This document shows positions 42,525-50,694 of a stretch of DNA of 64,000 bases, one piece after another. The stretch comes from Loktanella atrilutea (lineage in GTDB: Bacteria > Pseudomonadota > Alphaproteobacteria > Rhodobacterales > Rhodobacteraceae), in contig NZ_FQUE01000001.1 in assembly GCF_900128995.1 (NCBI RefSeq), forward strand, positions 124,001 through 188,000, given 5' to 3'. The notes under the pieces were generated by a model. It was not told the origin of the DNA. It did no database searches and saw nothing but the letters and a program-made list of their open reading frames with translations. Position numbers and translations under genes: made by a program. How positions within the stretch are numbered: the stretch's first letter is position 1; every line of letters starts with the position of its first letter.

Positions 42525-43894
42525 TGCCGCGGCGTGCGGCGATCATCGGCGGTGGCCCCGCTGGCGCTGGCTGGGCCGCGAGGTTTCTGCTGGCGGGTTG
42601 GGATGTCGCCCTGTCGGATATCCCGGAAACGCTGGCGTCTGCCGTCTTCGAAAATGCCAGACGCGCCCTGCCAAGCCTGTCCGACGTGGCCCTGCCGGCA
42701 GAAGGGCAGCTGTCGTTCCATGCAAATGCCGCCGCGGCGGTTCCGGGGGCGGACTGGATACAGGTCACACTGCCTGACGGGACAGCGGAGGCAGGCCAAC
42801 TCCTGCAGGCGATACAAACGGCCTGTCCGCCTGATGCGATCGTCGGCCTGTCGAACTGGGTAGGGCAACTTTCGGTCTTGCAGGACGGCGCCCCGCACCC
42901 CGGACAGGTCCTCTCGGTCCGTGCTTTCGATCCGGTTTACCTTTTGCCGCTGGTCGAGGTGCTCAGCGGTGCCGCCAATTCATCCGCGGTGGTCGATCGG
43001 GCCGTCGGTATCCTGTCATCCATGGGGATGTATCCTCTGCCCATGCGCGCGCGCCGGGACGGGACAGTGACCGACCGGCTGTTGAAGGGGCTTCTGCGGG
43101 ACGTCGCGCAGATGATCCGGGAAGAAGAAGCGACACCGGCAGAGTTGCATGCCGCAATCCAATACGGTCCGCTTCTGGATTTGCTTGGTACGGGTCTGTC
43201 CGATTCAAACAATTTCGGCAGCAGCGAAAGCGTTTTCGAACACCTTCTTTCCCAGAACGCATTTGCGACGCCGCACACAAGCAGCCCCCGATCCGCCGAC
43301 CAACACCGCGACGAAACCCTCGTCACCCTGCTACGCGGATTGAAGGCCCGTGATGCCGGGGCCGGGAAATTGCTGAACGCGCAGGACCGGCGGCTGGATC
43401 GCTTGCCACTTACCCTCGATGCGGTCGGCGACTTGTCGCAGCCCGTACCCACCCTGCACCGCGCCGTGCCGCTCGACTGGACCGACTACAACGGCCACAT
43501 GACCGAAGCGCGGTACCTGCACGCCTTCGGCGAGGCGACGGACCGGCTTATGGCATTGATCGGGTGCGACATGGCCTATGTCGCCAGCGGTGTCAGCTTC
43601 TTCACCGCAGAAACCCACATCCGACACCTCGACGAGGTACGGGCCGGGATCCGCATCAACATCACGACGCAAGTCCTTTTGGGGCTTGGGAAAAAGATGC
43701 ACCTGTTTCACCGGATGTACGCAGGCGACAGGCTGCTGGCGACAGGAGAGCACATGCTGATCCACGTCAGCCTGACCACCCGCAAGGCTTGCCTGCCTGA
43801 CGACCGGGTCGCCCTGCCGCTTACCCGTCTTGCGCAGTCACATGCAGACCTGCCGTGGCCCGAAGGCGCCGGGCGGGCCGTGGGGCGCAAGTGA
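42524..43894 (+). CDS. Carnitine 3-dehydrogenase/thioesterase fusion with degenerate dehydrogenase domain
   Basis: A 456-residue fusion. The C-terminal part (about 310-456) is a hotdog thioesterase with VPLDWTDYNGHMTEARYLHAF and the segments expected of betainyl-CoA thioesterase domains. The N-terminal part starts like carnitine 3-dehydrogenase (AAIIGGGPAGAGWAARFLLAGWDVAL) and keeps PVYLLPLVE. However, the catalytic HPFNP motif reads RAFDP (His to R133, Asn to D136), the serine motif is lost (LSNWVG), and the region after residue 205 is shortened and altered. By comparison with the roughly 490-residue active fusions, the dehydrogenase is probably dead. The start overlaps the upstream lipoprotein stop (TGATG). 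Confidence 0.78.
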   Translation: MPRRAAIIGGGPAGAGWAARFLLAGWDVALSDIPETLASAVFENARRALPSLSDVALPAEGQLSFHANAAAAVPGADWIQVTLPDGTAEAGQLLQAIQTACPPDAIVGLSNWVGQLSVLQDGAPHPGQVLSVRAFDPVYLLPLVEVLSGAANSSAVVDRAVGILSSMGMYPLPMRARRDGTVTDRLLKGLLRDVAQMIREEEATPAELHAAIQYGPLLDLLGTGLSDSNNFGSSESVFEHLLSQNAFATPHTSSPRSADQHRDETLVTLLRGLKARDAGAGKLLNAQDRRLDRLPLTLDAVGDLSQPVPTLHRAVPLDWTDYNGHMTEARYLHAFGEATDRLMALIGCDMAYVASGVSFFTAETHIRHLDEVRAGIRINITTQVLLGLGKKMHLFHRMYAGDRLLATGEHMLIHVSLTTRKACLPDDRVALPLTRLAQSHADLPWPEGAGRAVGRK

Positions 43895-43901
43895 CGCCGC
43901 G

Positions 43902-44798
43902 ATGATCTGGGTCTGGGTGACGCTGGGGGCGGTCGCGGCGCAGACCGTCCGTTTCATGCTGCAAAAGCAGTTGCGCGCGGCCACGCTGTCGACCGCGGGG
44001 GCGACCTTTGCACGGTTCATCTATTCCGCGCCACTGGTCGCGTTGCTGGCCTTCACCTATGCGGTGCTGACCGGACAGGCGACGGCGGTGCCCGCCCGGT
44101 TCTGGGCCTTCGCCATGGCGGGCGGGTTTGCGCAGATCATTGCCACGATGTGTGTCGTCGCGCTTTTCACGCAACGCAACTTTGCCGTTGGCCTGACCTT
44201 CATGAAGACAGAGGTGCTGATGGCGGCGTTGCTGTCCATCGTGCTGCTGGGCGAACAACTGCCACCGCTGGCCTGGATCGCGCTTGTGCTGGGTCTGCCG
44301 GGAATTGTCCTGCTGTCGGATGCGCCTGCCGCCTCGGGGCCATGGTATCGGCGCATCGTCAATCGGGGCAGCGGTCTTGGCCTCGCGTCCGGCGTGCTGT
44401 TCGCGGTGTCGAGCGTCGGTTACCGCGGTGCGTCGACGGCACTGCCCGCGGGCGACGCCTTCTTTCGCGCGATCCTGACGCTGGCCTGCGTGACCGCCTT
44501 TCAGGTCGTCGCCATGACCCTCTGGCTGGTCTGGCGCGAACCGGGGCAGATCACGAGAGTGGTCCGGGCGTGGCGCATCGCAGGGCTGGTGGGGCTGACG
44601 AGCATGGCGGGCTCGACCTGCTGGTTCGTCGCCTTCACCCTGCAGACCGTGGCCTTGGTCAAAGGGGTGGGCCAGATCGAACTCGCCCTGTCGCTGATGG
44701 TGGGCTGGGCCGTCTTCGGTGAACGCATCACCGGCAGAGAAGCGAAGGGCCTGGTTCTGCTGACCCTCAGCGTCATGATGCTGGTCTGGGCCGACTAG
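43902..44798 (+). CDS. EamA/DMT-family transporter
   Basis: A 298-residue protein with about ten membrane helices in two EamA repeats (residues 5-135 and 150-297). The segment EVLMAALLSIVLLGEQLP ends the first repeat and SLMVGWAVFGERIT the second, the conserved glutamate-containing ends of DMT transporters. It is probably an amino-acid or metabolite exporter; no substrate clue. It begins 7 bp after the fusion gene and shares CTAG stop bases with the convergent NUDIX gene. Confidence 0.87.
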   Translation: MIWVWVTLGAVAAQTVRFMLQKQLRAATLSTAGATFARFIYSAPLVALLAFTYAVLTGQATAVPARFWAFAMAGGFAQIIATMCVVALFTQRNFAVGLTFMKTEVLMAALLSIVLLGEQLPPLAWIALVLGLPGIVLLSDAPAASGPWYRRIVNRGSGLGLASGVLFAVSSVGYRGASTALPAGDAFFRAILTLACVTAFQVVAMTLWLVWREPGQITRVVRAWRIAGLVGLTSMAGSTCWFVAFTLQTVALVKGVGQIELALSLMVGWAVFGERITGREAKGLVLLTLSVMMLVWAD

Positions 44799-45517
44799 AT
44801 CAGCCGCGCGCCGCCCAGACGGCTGACCAGCAAGGCCTCGTCGTCGTTGCGAAAGAACGGCACTGTCAGCGGCGCATCGGGGTTCGCCACATGCGCCATC
44901 AGTTCGGCCAGCACGACCTCCGTGATGAAGGGCAGGTCAAAGGTCCGGGCCTCGGCCAGCGGGACCCATTGCAGCAGCGACAATTCGTCCTCGGCCCGGC
45001 TGAAATCGTTGGGGTCGGTCGAAAGGTCCGTAGCCTCTGCCAGAAAGAACCGCGCGTCGAAGCGACGCGGCCGGCCTTGCGGTGTCACCGCGCGAAAGAA
45101 ATAGCGCAGCCGGCTGGCATCGGGGATGTGCCCTGTCGCCGCAAAGCCGCGCCAACCTCGGGGTGCGTCCGGCCAGTCCGCCGGGTGTCCCAGCACGTGA
45201 CCCGTTTCTTCCCACAACTCGCGGATCGCGGCGGCGGCCAGCGCCCGGGGCGGCAGCCGGGTTTCGCGTTCGAGGGCAGCCGTGTCGGCGTCCGAGAGGG
45301 GATGCAGCGGCACCATGTGATCCGCCGGGTCGACGGCGCCGCCGGGAAACACGAACTTGCTTGGCATGAAGGCCGCGGCGGCCCCGCGCTGCCCCATCAG
45401 GACAGACGGCACATCCCCGCGGCGCAACACGATGATCGTGGCGGCGTCGCGGATCGCGGTCTTGTCAATGACGCTGGCCAAATCCGTGCATCCCGTTTGC
45501 CCATTGAATGCCGACAA
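44795..45517 (-). CDS. NUDIX hydrolase
   Basis: A 240-residue NUDIX protein. The Nudix box is recognisable as FVFPGGAVDPAD, a longer-than-usual insert, then AAAIRELWEETG with the metal-binding glutamates. Long-insert members include coenzyme A or RNA-linked pyrophosphatases and NUDT19-like enzymes; substrate not determined. The ATG at 45517 overlaps the end of the DUF983 gene by 53 bases; an in-frame TTG at 45481 would reduce this. Confidence 0.83.
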   Translation of the reverse strand: MSAFNGQTGCTDLASVIDKTAIRDAATIIVLRRGDVPSVLMGQRGAAAAFMPSKFVFPGGAVDPADHMVPLHPLSDADTAALERETRLPPRALAAAAIRELWEETGHVLGHPADWPDAPRGWRGFAATGHIPDASRLRYFFRAVTPQGRPRRFDARFFLAEATDLSTDPNDFSRAEDELSLLQWVPLAEARTFDLPFITEVVLAELMAHVANPDAPLTVPFFRNDDEALLVSRLGGARLI

Positions 45518-45860
45518 CCAGACCTTTCAGCCGCGGCAACAGGAACAGCGACAGCGCGACCGTGCCGATGGTGAAGATCGTGGCGAGCACCAGCGGATCG
45601 GGCCTGTATTCCACGAAACTGTAGATCAGGATCGGCGCCAGCAGGTGCCCGACGATCAGGATCGTCAGATAGGCCGGGCCGTCGTCGGCGCGATGTCCGG
45701 ACAGCGATTCCTGGCAGACCGGGCAGCGGTCCACGACCTTGAGGTATCCCGTGAACAAATGGCCTTCGCCACAGTGCGGACAGCGCCGGCAAAAGCCGCG
45801 CCACATGGCGGACTTCGCGTTGCGGTCCACCGGGGCGTCTTGTGTATCGGTCTCGGCCAT
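45465..45860 (-). CDS. DUF983 family membrane protein
   Basis: A 131-residue protein with an N-terminal CXXC-type zinc-ribbon-like region (CRRCPHCGEGHLF, then DRCPVC) and two C-terminal membrane helices (about 63-83 and 88-112). DUF983 proteins are widespread in alphaproteobacteria and of unknown function. ATG 45860 gives the normal MAETDTQDAPVDR start. It overlaps the NUDIX gene downstream by 53 bases, an unusually long same-strand overlap. Confidence 0.85.
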   Translation of the reverse strand: MAETDTQDAPVDRNAKSAMWRGFCRRCPHCGEGHLFTGYLKVVDRCPVCQESLSGHRADDGPAYLTILIVGHLLAPILIYSFVEYRPDPLVLATIFTIGTVALSLFLLPRLKGLVVGIQWANGMHGFGQRH

Positions 45861-46052
45861 GGATGCTCCTTCGTCCTTCCAGATGGACGCAAACGGGGTG
45901 AAATGAAAGGGTCGTGCGTCGCTTTGTGCGCAAAGGTCGCGGTCGGGCCGCAAATCAGCAGGCCGCGCGACGGAACCGCGGACCCGGCACGTATCACCTG
46001 CATCGACGGCCCGGACGGGGTCGTCGCAGACAACGGAACAAGGACGAAGCAG

Positions 46053-46586
46053 ATGAAGAAGAGCGTGATGATCGGGGCCCTGCTAGGCGGTCTGGCACTG
46101 GCCGGCGTGGCCGGGGCACAGACGGCGCCCGCACCCGCGGCCCCCGCGACGCAGCCAGCACCCGGGTCGCGCGGCCCGATGCCGGATTTCGCGACGCTGG
46201 ATGCCGATGGCAACGGCGCCGTCACTCCCGAGGAGATGCAGGCACAGGCGGCCGCGCGCTTTGCCGCGGCGGACACCGACGGCGACGGCGGCCTGTCGGC
46301 TGCGGAACTGCAGGCGCAGGAGGATCAGCGCCGGGCTGTGCGCCTGAACCGGATGATCGCGGCGCGGGACACCAATGGCGACGGGCTGCTGCAGGCCGAT
46401 GAAATGGCCCCGAAGGGCGATCGCATGACCCGCATGTTCGACCGGATCGACACCAACAAGGACGGCAGTATCGACGCCGCCGAGTTCGAGGCCGCGCCCC
46501 GCATGGGTCCGGGCAAGCACCACGACGGCCACGGCAAGCCCCACGGCCGGATGGACGGCGATCATGGCCCGCGCCCGCGCGGCTAG
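46053..46586 (+). CDS. Secreted EF-hand calcium-binding protein
   Basis: A 177-residue exported protein: signal peptide (residues 1-22, ending AGA), a proline/alanine linker and four EF-hand loops: LDADGNGAVTPEE, ADTDGDGGLSAAE, RDTNGDGLLQADE and IDTNKDGSIDAAE, each with acidic residues at positions 1, 3, 5 and 12. The C-terminal tail is His/Gly/Asp-rich (GKHHDGHGKPHGRMDGDHG) and could bind transition metals. It heads a group with an ECF sigma factor, a membrane protein and a heavy-metal-sensor-like protein, suggesting a metal-responsive unit. Confidence 0.88.
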   Translation: MKKSVMIGALLGGLALAGVAGAQTAPAPAAPATQPAPGSRGPMPDFATLDADGNGAVTPEEMQAQAAARFAAADTDGDGGLSAAELQAQEDQRRAVRLNRMIAARDTNGDGLLQADEMAPKGDRMTRMFDRIDTNKDGSIDAAEFEAAPRMGPGKHHDGHGKPHGRMDGDHGPRPRG

Positions 46587-46663
46587 GCGACGGGCAGCGG
46601 CTGGGGGCGCTTGCCGCCCCGGGCCGTTGCCATCCCAGAACGAACGGCCTAGCCAGGATACAT

Positions 46664-47269
46664 ATGTCGCCGCTGCCACAGCCACCGGACGCGATGCCGG
46701 ACGCCGCCCTGCTGGTTGCCTATGCCAACGGCGACCCGGAGGCTGCGCGTCTGCTCGCGGCCCGGGTCCTGCCGCGGGTGCTGGGGCAGGCCACGCGGAT
46801 GCTGCAGGACCGGGCAGAGGCGGAGGACGTGGCGCAGGAGGCGATGCTGCGCCTGTGGCGGATCGCCCCAGACTGGCGGCAAGGCGAGGCGCAGGTCACG
46901 ACGTGGTTGTTCCGGGTGGTTGCGAACCTCTGCACCGACCGGCTGCGGCGACGCAAACGCACGGGTGTCGGGTTGGACCAGATCGCGGAACCGGTGGACC
47001 AGACCCCCGGCGCCGCGGCCGGGCTGCAGACCGCGGCGCGGCTGCGGGCGCTGTCGGACGCTCTGGCAGAGCTGCCCGAGCGTCAGGCGCAGGCGGTGGC
47101 ATTGCGGCATCTGGAGGGGCTGTCCAATCCCGAAATCGCCGTCATCATGGACATCTCGCCCCGCGCGGTCGAAAGCCTGACGGCCCGCGGCAAAAGGGCA
47201 CTGGCGGCGATCCTGGCAGGGCGTCGCGACGCATTGGGGTATGACGATGACGGATCGACAGATGGATGA
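46664..47269 (+). CDS. ECF-type RNA polymerase sigma factor
   Basis: A 201-residue sigma factor with region 2 (DRAEAEDVAQEAMLRLWR; WLFRVVANLCTDRLRR) and region 4 (LPERQAQAVALRHLEGLSNPEIAVIMDISPRAVESLTARGKRAL). It lacks regions 1 and 3, so it is of the extracytoplasmic-function class. The next two genes encode single-pass membrane proteins and overlap it by 29 and 8 bases in turn, the usual arrangement for a membrane-bound anti-sigma system. The start at 46664 or the in-frame ATG 46694 is possible. Confidence 0.9.
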   Translation: MSPLPQPPDAMPDAALLVAYANGDPEAARLLAARVLPRVLGQATRMLQDRAEAEDVAQEAMLRLWRIAPDWRQGEAQVTTWLFRVVANLCTDRLRRRKRTGVGLDQIAEPVDQTPGAAAGLQTAARLRALSDALAELPERQAQAVALRHLEGLSNPEIAVIMDISPRAVESLTARGKRALAAILAGRRDALGYDDDGSTDG

Positions 47270-47603
47270 CCTTGACACGCTTTTCGCCACGGCGCGGACT
47301 CAATTTCCGCCCCCCGGCGACGATCTGGTGGCCCGTGTGCTGGCCGATGCGGCGGCGCAACAGCCCGGACCGGCGATACCGCGTCGTCACCGGTCGCGCG
47401 GTGCGGGGTGGCTTCAGGATCTGCTGGGGGGCTGGCCCGCGCTGACGGGTGTAATTGCGGCGGGTCTGGCAGGTCTCTGGATCGGTGCCGCACCGCCTGC
47501 TGGGGTCGAGGGGCTGGCAGCCGAGCTGGTCGGCACGACCCAGACCGTGACCTTCCTGCCCGAAACCGACGTGACGCTTTTCGAGGACCCGACCGATGGC
47601 TGA
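47241..47603 (+). CDS. Single-pass membrane protein, probable anti-sigma factor
   Basis: A 120-residue protein with a cytoplasmic N-terminal part (MDDLDTLFATARTQFPPP...DDLVARVLADAA), one membrane helix (about 67-87, ALTGVIAAGLAGLWIGAA) and a short periplasmic tail. No zinc-binding anti-sigma motif (HXXXCXXC) is present. It overlaps the sigma factor gene by 29 bases and the sensor gene by 8, so translation is coupled. Anti-sigma function is inferred from context only. Confidence 0.7.
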   Translation: MTMTDRQMDDLDTLFATARTQFPPPGDDLVARVLADAAAQQPGPAIPRRHRSRGAGWLQDLLGGWPALTGVIAAGLAGLWIGAAPPAGVEGLAAELVGTTQTVTFLPETDVTLFEDPTDG

Positions 47604-48057
47604 CCCCTTTCCCGTCTCCCGCCGCACGAAGGCGATGCGCGTCGTGCTGGCGCTGTCGCTGGCACTGAACCTCGGTATTGCGGGGCTCGCGGCCGGAATG
47701 CTGCTGCGTGGCCACGAGGGCCGTCCGCCGCGGCATATCGACATGAGCCTCGGCCCCGTGGCGCGTGCCCTCGCACCCGCCGACCGGGCTGCGATCCGGG
47801 ATGCCTTGAAGGCGCGGGGCGATCTGGCGTCGCCGCGCCGCAGCCGCGATGCCGATCTGCGAGCCTTGCAGGACGCACTGACGGCAGACCCCTACGATGC
47901 ACAGGCCCTGCGGGCCGCGCTCACGACGCCGGCCAGCCGGGTCGCCCGGTTCCAGTCCGCAGCGGCAGCGGCGCTGGCCGACCGGATCGACATCATGACG
48001 CCGCAGGACCGCGCGGCGCTGTCGCAGCGGCTGACAGAAAGGACCCCGCCGCGTTAA
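47596..48057 (+). CDS. Periplasmic heavy-metal sensor-like protein
   Basis: A 153-residue protein with an N-terminal membrane helix (residues 14-38) and a helical periplasmic domain of the CnrX/ZraP/Spy type, ending in LADRIDIMTPQDRAALSQRL. In Cupriavidus, CnrX senses metal and releases the anti-sigma factor CnrY; the gene order sigma/membrane protein/sensor fits this model. Metal-binding His or Met residues are few (HEGRPPRHIDM), so metal sensing is uncertain. The last ~95 bp are repeated in five decayed copies just downstream. Confidence 0.82.
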   Translation: MADPFPVSRRTKAMRVVLALSLALNLGIAGLAAGMLLRGHEGRPPRHIDMSLGPVARALAPADRAAIRDALKARGDLASPRRSRDADLRALQDALTADPYDAQALRAALTTPASRVARFQSAAAAALADRIDIMTPQDRAALSQRLTERTPPR

Positions 48058-48543
48058 GCTTTTGCGGCAGCCGCGGCGGCCGACCGGATCGACTCCATGC
48101 CTCTGCAGGATCGCACCGCGCGGTCGCGACGGCTGATCGAACGACGCTGACTCCTTACGCGGTAGCGGCGCTGGCCGACGGGATCGACACCATGGCGCCG
48201 CAGGACCGTGCGGCGCTGTCGCAGCGGCTAACAGAAAGGATCCCGCCGCGTTAAGCTTTTGCGGCAGCCGCGGCGGCCGACCGGATCGACACCATGCCTC
48301 CGCAGGATCGCACCGCGCGTTCGCGACGGCTGATCGAACAACGCCGCTACTCTGAGCGGCAGCGGAGTCGGCCGACCGGATAAACACCATGACGCCGCAG
48401 GACCGCGTGGTGCCACTTCAACAGCAGACCGATAGGACGCGGTCACATCAGGCCCCAGAGGCACAGGCCGAAGGGAACGACCCCATGACGCCACAAAATT
48501 TCACGGCGCTGCCGCAGCGGCTGACCGATCGGGTGCCGCCACA
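47964..48543 (+). repeat. Tandem array of the sensor gene's 3' end (six units, dimeric period 197 bp)
   Basis: The final segment of the sensor gene recurs downstream. The anchor GACCGGATCGAC (or near variants) occurs at 47980, 48082, 48177, 48279 and 48374, with spacings 102, 95, 102 and 95. A sixth, partial unit is anchored by CATGACGCC at 48484, 96 bp after its equivalent at 48388. The 102+95 dimer is itself duplicated (GCGTTAAGCT at 48051 and 48248), so divergence within a dimer is older than the dimer duplication. Most units still encode the peptide pattern ADRID-x-M-x-PQDR and end in a stop. Confidence 0.85.
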
Positions 48544-48909
48544 CCGAGCGCTGTGTCCTTTTGTCGACGCTACGAGTGGCAAGGGAAGGGCAGTCGGTGA
48601 GACCCTCCTCGCAAGACAACTCCAGATAAAAAGGCAGCGAACATTACGTTCCGGCAAGAGGTCCTCAACGCTGGGGGAATGAGCCTGAACTGCAGGTTCG
48701 GCTACCTGCAACCCGGGGCTTCGATCGGTGGTCGGCTTTTAGATGATAGGGACCGTCGAGGGCTTCAAAACATCAGTCGATGCGAAAAAGACATGCATCT
48801 AAGTCGGTCCCCTTACAATGCTCCTTTCGTCCGCACACCTTCGGCAAGAGCGATGCCGCCCTTCGCCGCGCCTCGATTTCAACGAAACATCACCCCTTGC
48901 TATCCTCCT
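48544..48909. other. Intergenic region between repeat array and PleD-like gene
   Basis: 366 bp in which I see no convincing gene, RNA or hairpin with a T run. GC is lower than in the coding neighbours. It separates the end of the decayed sensor-gene copies from the stop of the minus-strand diguanylate cyclase. Confidence 0.35.
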
Positions 48910-50301
48910 TCACGCCGCGGTCTGGCTGATCGAGATCGCGTCGCGGCCGTTCGCCTTGGCCCGGTAGAGCGCGGCATCGGCGCGCTTGAAGAGGTCGCCA
49001 AGCGTTTCGATCATGCCGCAGTCGAGCCTGTCCAGTGCGACGCCGACAGAAATCGTCACGTGCAGGTCCTGCTGGTTGTCTCCGATCGCGAAGGGGCGCA
49101 TGTTGACCAACCGGCGCAGGCGCTGCGCCGCGGCCTTCGCTTCCGACAGGCTGGTGCGGGGCATGGCGATCAGGAACTCCTCTCCGCCAATGCGGGCGAC
49201 GAGGTCCTCGGGCCGGAAGTTCTGCTTCAGCCGGTCGGCCAGACCGCGCAGCACCAGATCGCCGGCCGCATGACCATAGCCGTCATTGATCCTCTTGAAA
49301 TGGTCGATGTCGATCATCATCAGGGCGTATTCCCGACCCACCGCACGGGCCTGTTCCGCGATGTGGCGCAGGTGCGTTTCCGCATAGCGCCGGTTGTAGA
49401 GCCCGGTCAGGGGATCGGTGATGGCGGCATGCAGCCCGTCCCGCAGGCTGTCGCGCAGGCGATCCTGATCCATCTTTTGCCGCACCAGCGCCCGTGCGCG
49501 CAATACCAGTTCCTGCATCTCCACTGCGCCCGGGATCACGTCGTCGGCGCCCAGATCCAGAAGCATCGCCGCCGCTTCGTTCTGTTCGGATGGCAGAATG
49601 ACCATCTGTGCGGCCAGCCGCGTCGCCTGACGCGCGCGCAGGTCGGCGACCAGCCGGAATAGCTGCCGCGGCGCATAGCCCCCGACGGTGCCGTCGATGA
49701 TGAAAAGATCGGTCATGTCGGGGCCGCCGGTGTCGACCAGTGCCTCGTCGGATGTGAGGACGCGCACCGGCTGGGTCAGACCCTCACGCAGTTCAGCCGC
49801 AAGGAACTCTCCTGCCGTGGGGGCGTCGGACAGAAGCGTGATCCGGGACGGCGTGATCAGCTGGGCGGCGATCTCCTCGAACCCGAAATTGCGGTTGGTG
49901 CCGTCGCGCATCTGAAGTTCGCGCGACATGTTGCGCCTCCGCATGAGGCTGCGCACCCGGGCCAGCAGCAGGGTATCGCTGATTGGGCGCGGCAGGACGT
50001 CGTCTGCGCCCGCATCCAGCGCGCCGAAGCGTGCTGCCGCCGTATCGAGCACGCCGACGGAGATGATCGCGATATTCGCGGTTGTGGGGTCGGCACGCAG
50101 CCTGCGGCAGAAGGCGTGGCCTTCACCCTGCGCATCCGTCAGGTTGATCAGGATCAGATCGGGTTGCGAGATCGCGATCCGGCCGGTCGCCTCTGCGCAG
50201 GATGCGACGGCATCGACCTCGTACCGTGCCGCCAGCATCTTGACCCGCAGGACGATACGGTTTGTCGAGATGGAATCGACGATCAATATTTTGCCGGACA
50301 T
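48910..50301 (-). CDS. PleD-like diguanylate cyclase (REC-REC-GGDEF) with degenerate first receiver
   Basis: A 463-residue response regulator with receiver 1 (1-120), receiver 2 (about 155-270) and GGDEF (about 295-455). The cyclase has intact active site ARIGGEEFLI and an I-site RPED five residues before it, so it should make c-di-GMP with product inhibition. Receiver 1 is degenerate: the phospho-acceptor at 53 is Asn (LILINLTD), the acidic pair is DS and the conserved Lys is R105 (PRPI). In Caulobacter PleD, D53 phosphorylation drives dimerisation and activation. ATG 50301 (MSGKILIVD) is chosen over a frame open to 50373. Confidence 0.9.
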   Translation of the reverse strand: MSGKILIVDSISTNRIVLRVKMLAARYEVDAVASCAEATGRIAISQPDLILINLTDAQGEGHAFCRRLRADPTTANIAIISVGVLDTAAARFGALDAGADDVLPRPISDTLLLARVRSLMRRRNMSRELQMRDGTNRNFGFEEIAAQLITPSRITLLSDAPTAGEFLAAELREGLTQPVRVLTSDEALVDTGGPDMTDLFIIDGTVGGYAPRQLFRLVADLRARQATRLAAQMVILPSEQNEAAAMLLDLGADDVIPGAVEMQELVLRARALVRQKMDQDRLRDSLRDGLHAAITDPLTGLYNRRYAETHLRHIAEQARAVGREYALMMIDIDHFKRINDGYGHAAGDLVLRGLADRLKQNFRPEDLVARIGGEEFLIAMPRTSLSEAKAAAQRLRRLVNMRPFAIGDNQQDLHVTISVGVALDRLDCGMIETLGDLFKRADAALYRAKANGRDAISISQTAA

Positions 50302-50393
50302 CTTGCAATCCCTAACTGACGGTTTCACCATCGTTCGGACAGATTGCGTCATATGTATTAAAAAAGTGTTCACCCTTGGAAGGGGAATTGGCG

Positions 50394-50672
50394 ATGACGC
50401 CGGAATCCGCTGAAGTGCTGGCCCTGCAGGCCCTGGCCTATGTCGCAGCCGACGACGAACTCTCCGGCGCCTTCATGGGCGGCAGCGGTTTGTCGCCCGA
50501 TGACCTGCGGCAGGGGGCCTCGGACCCCGTATTCCTGGCCTCCGTCCTCGATTTCCTGACGCAGCGCGACGACTGGGTCGTGGCCTTCTGCGAGGGGCAC
50601 GGCCTGTCCTTCGATGCGCCGCTGCGCGCGCGCTACGCCCTGCCGGGGGCAGAGCAGGTGCACTGGACCTGA
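50394..50672 (+). CDS. DUF3572 family protein
   Basis: A 92-residue helical protein starting MTPESAEVLALQALAYVAADDELSG, with GLSPDDLR and VLDFLTQRDDWVVAFC. It matches the alphaproteobacterial DUF3572 family, of unknown function and cytoplasmic. ATG 50394 follows AAGGGGAATT; an in-frame TTG at 50376 is unlikely. It lies directly before a HAD phosphatase gene, 22 bp apart, as a likely two-gene operon. Confidence 0.82.
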   Translation: MTPESAEVLALQALAYVAADDELSGAFMGGSGLSPDDLRQGASDPVFLASVLDFLTQRDDWVVAFCEGHGLSFDAPLRARYALPGAEQVHWT

Positions 50673-50694
50673 TGACACGGCGCATGTGCCCGGC

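Noticed and set aside
45357-46052. N-terminal extension of the EF-hand protein
   Set aside because: The frame is open upstream over DUF983 and NUDIX genes, but a clear signal peptide begins at ATG 46053.
47964-48543. CRISPR array
   Set aside because: Spacing is short-range and regular, but the units are long, coding-derived and diverged, without short identical repeats and unique spacers.
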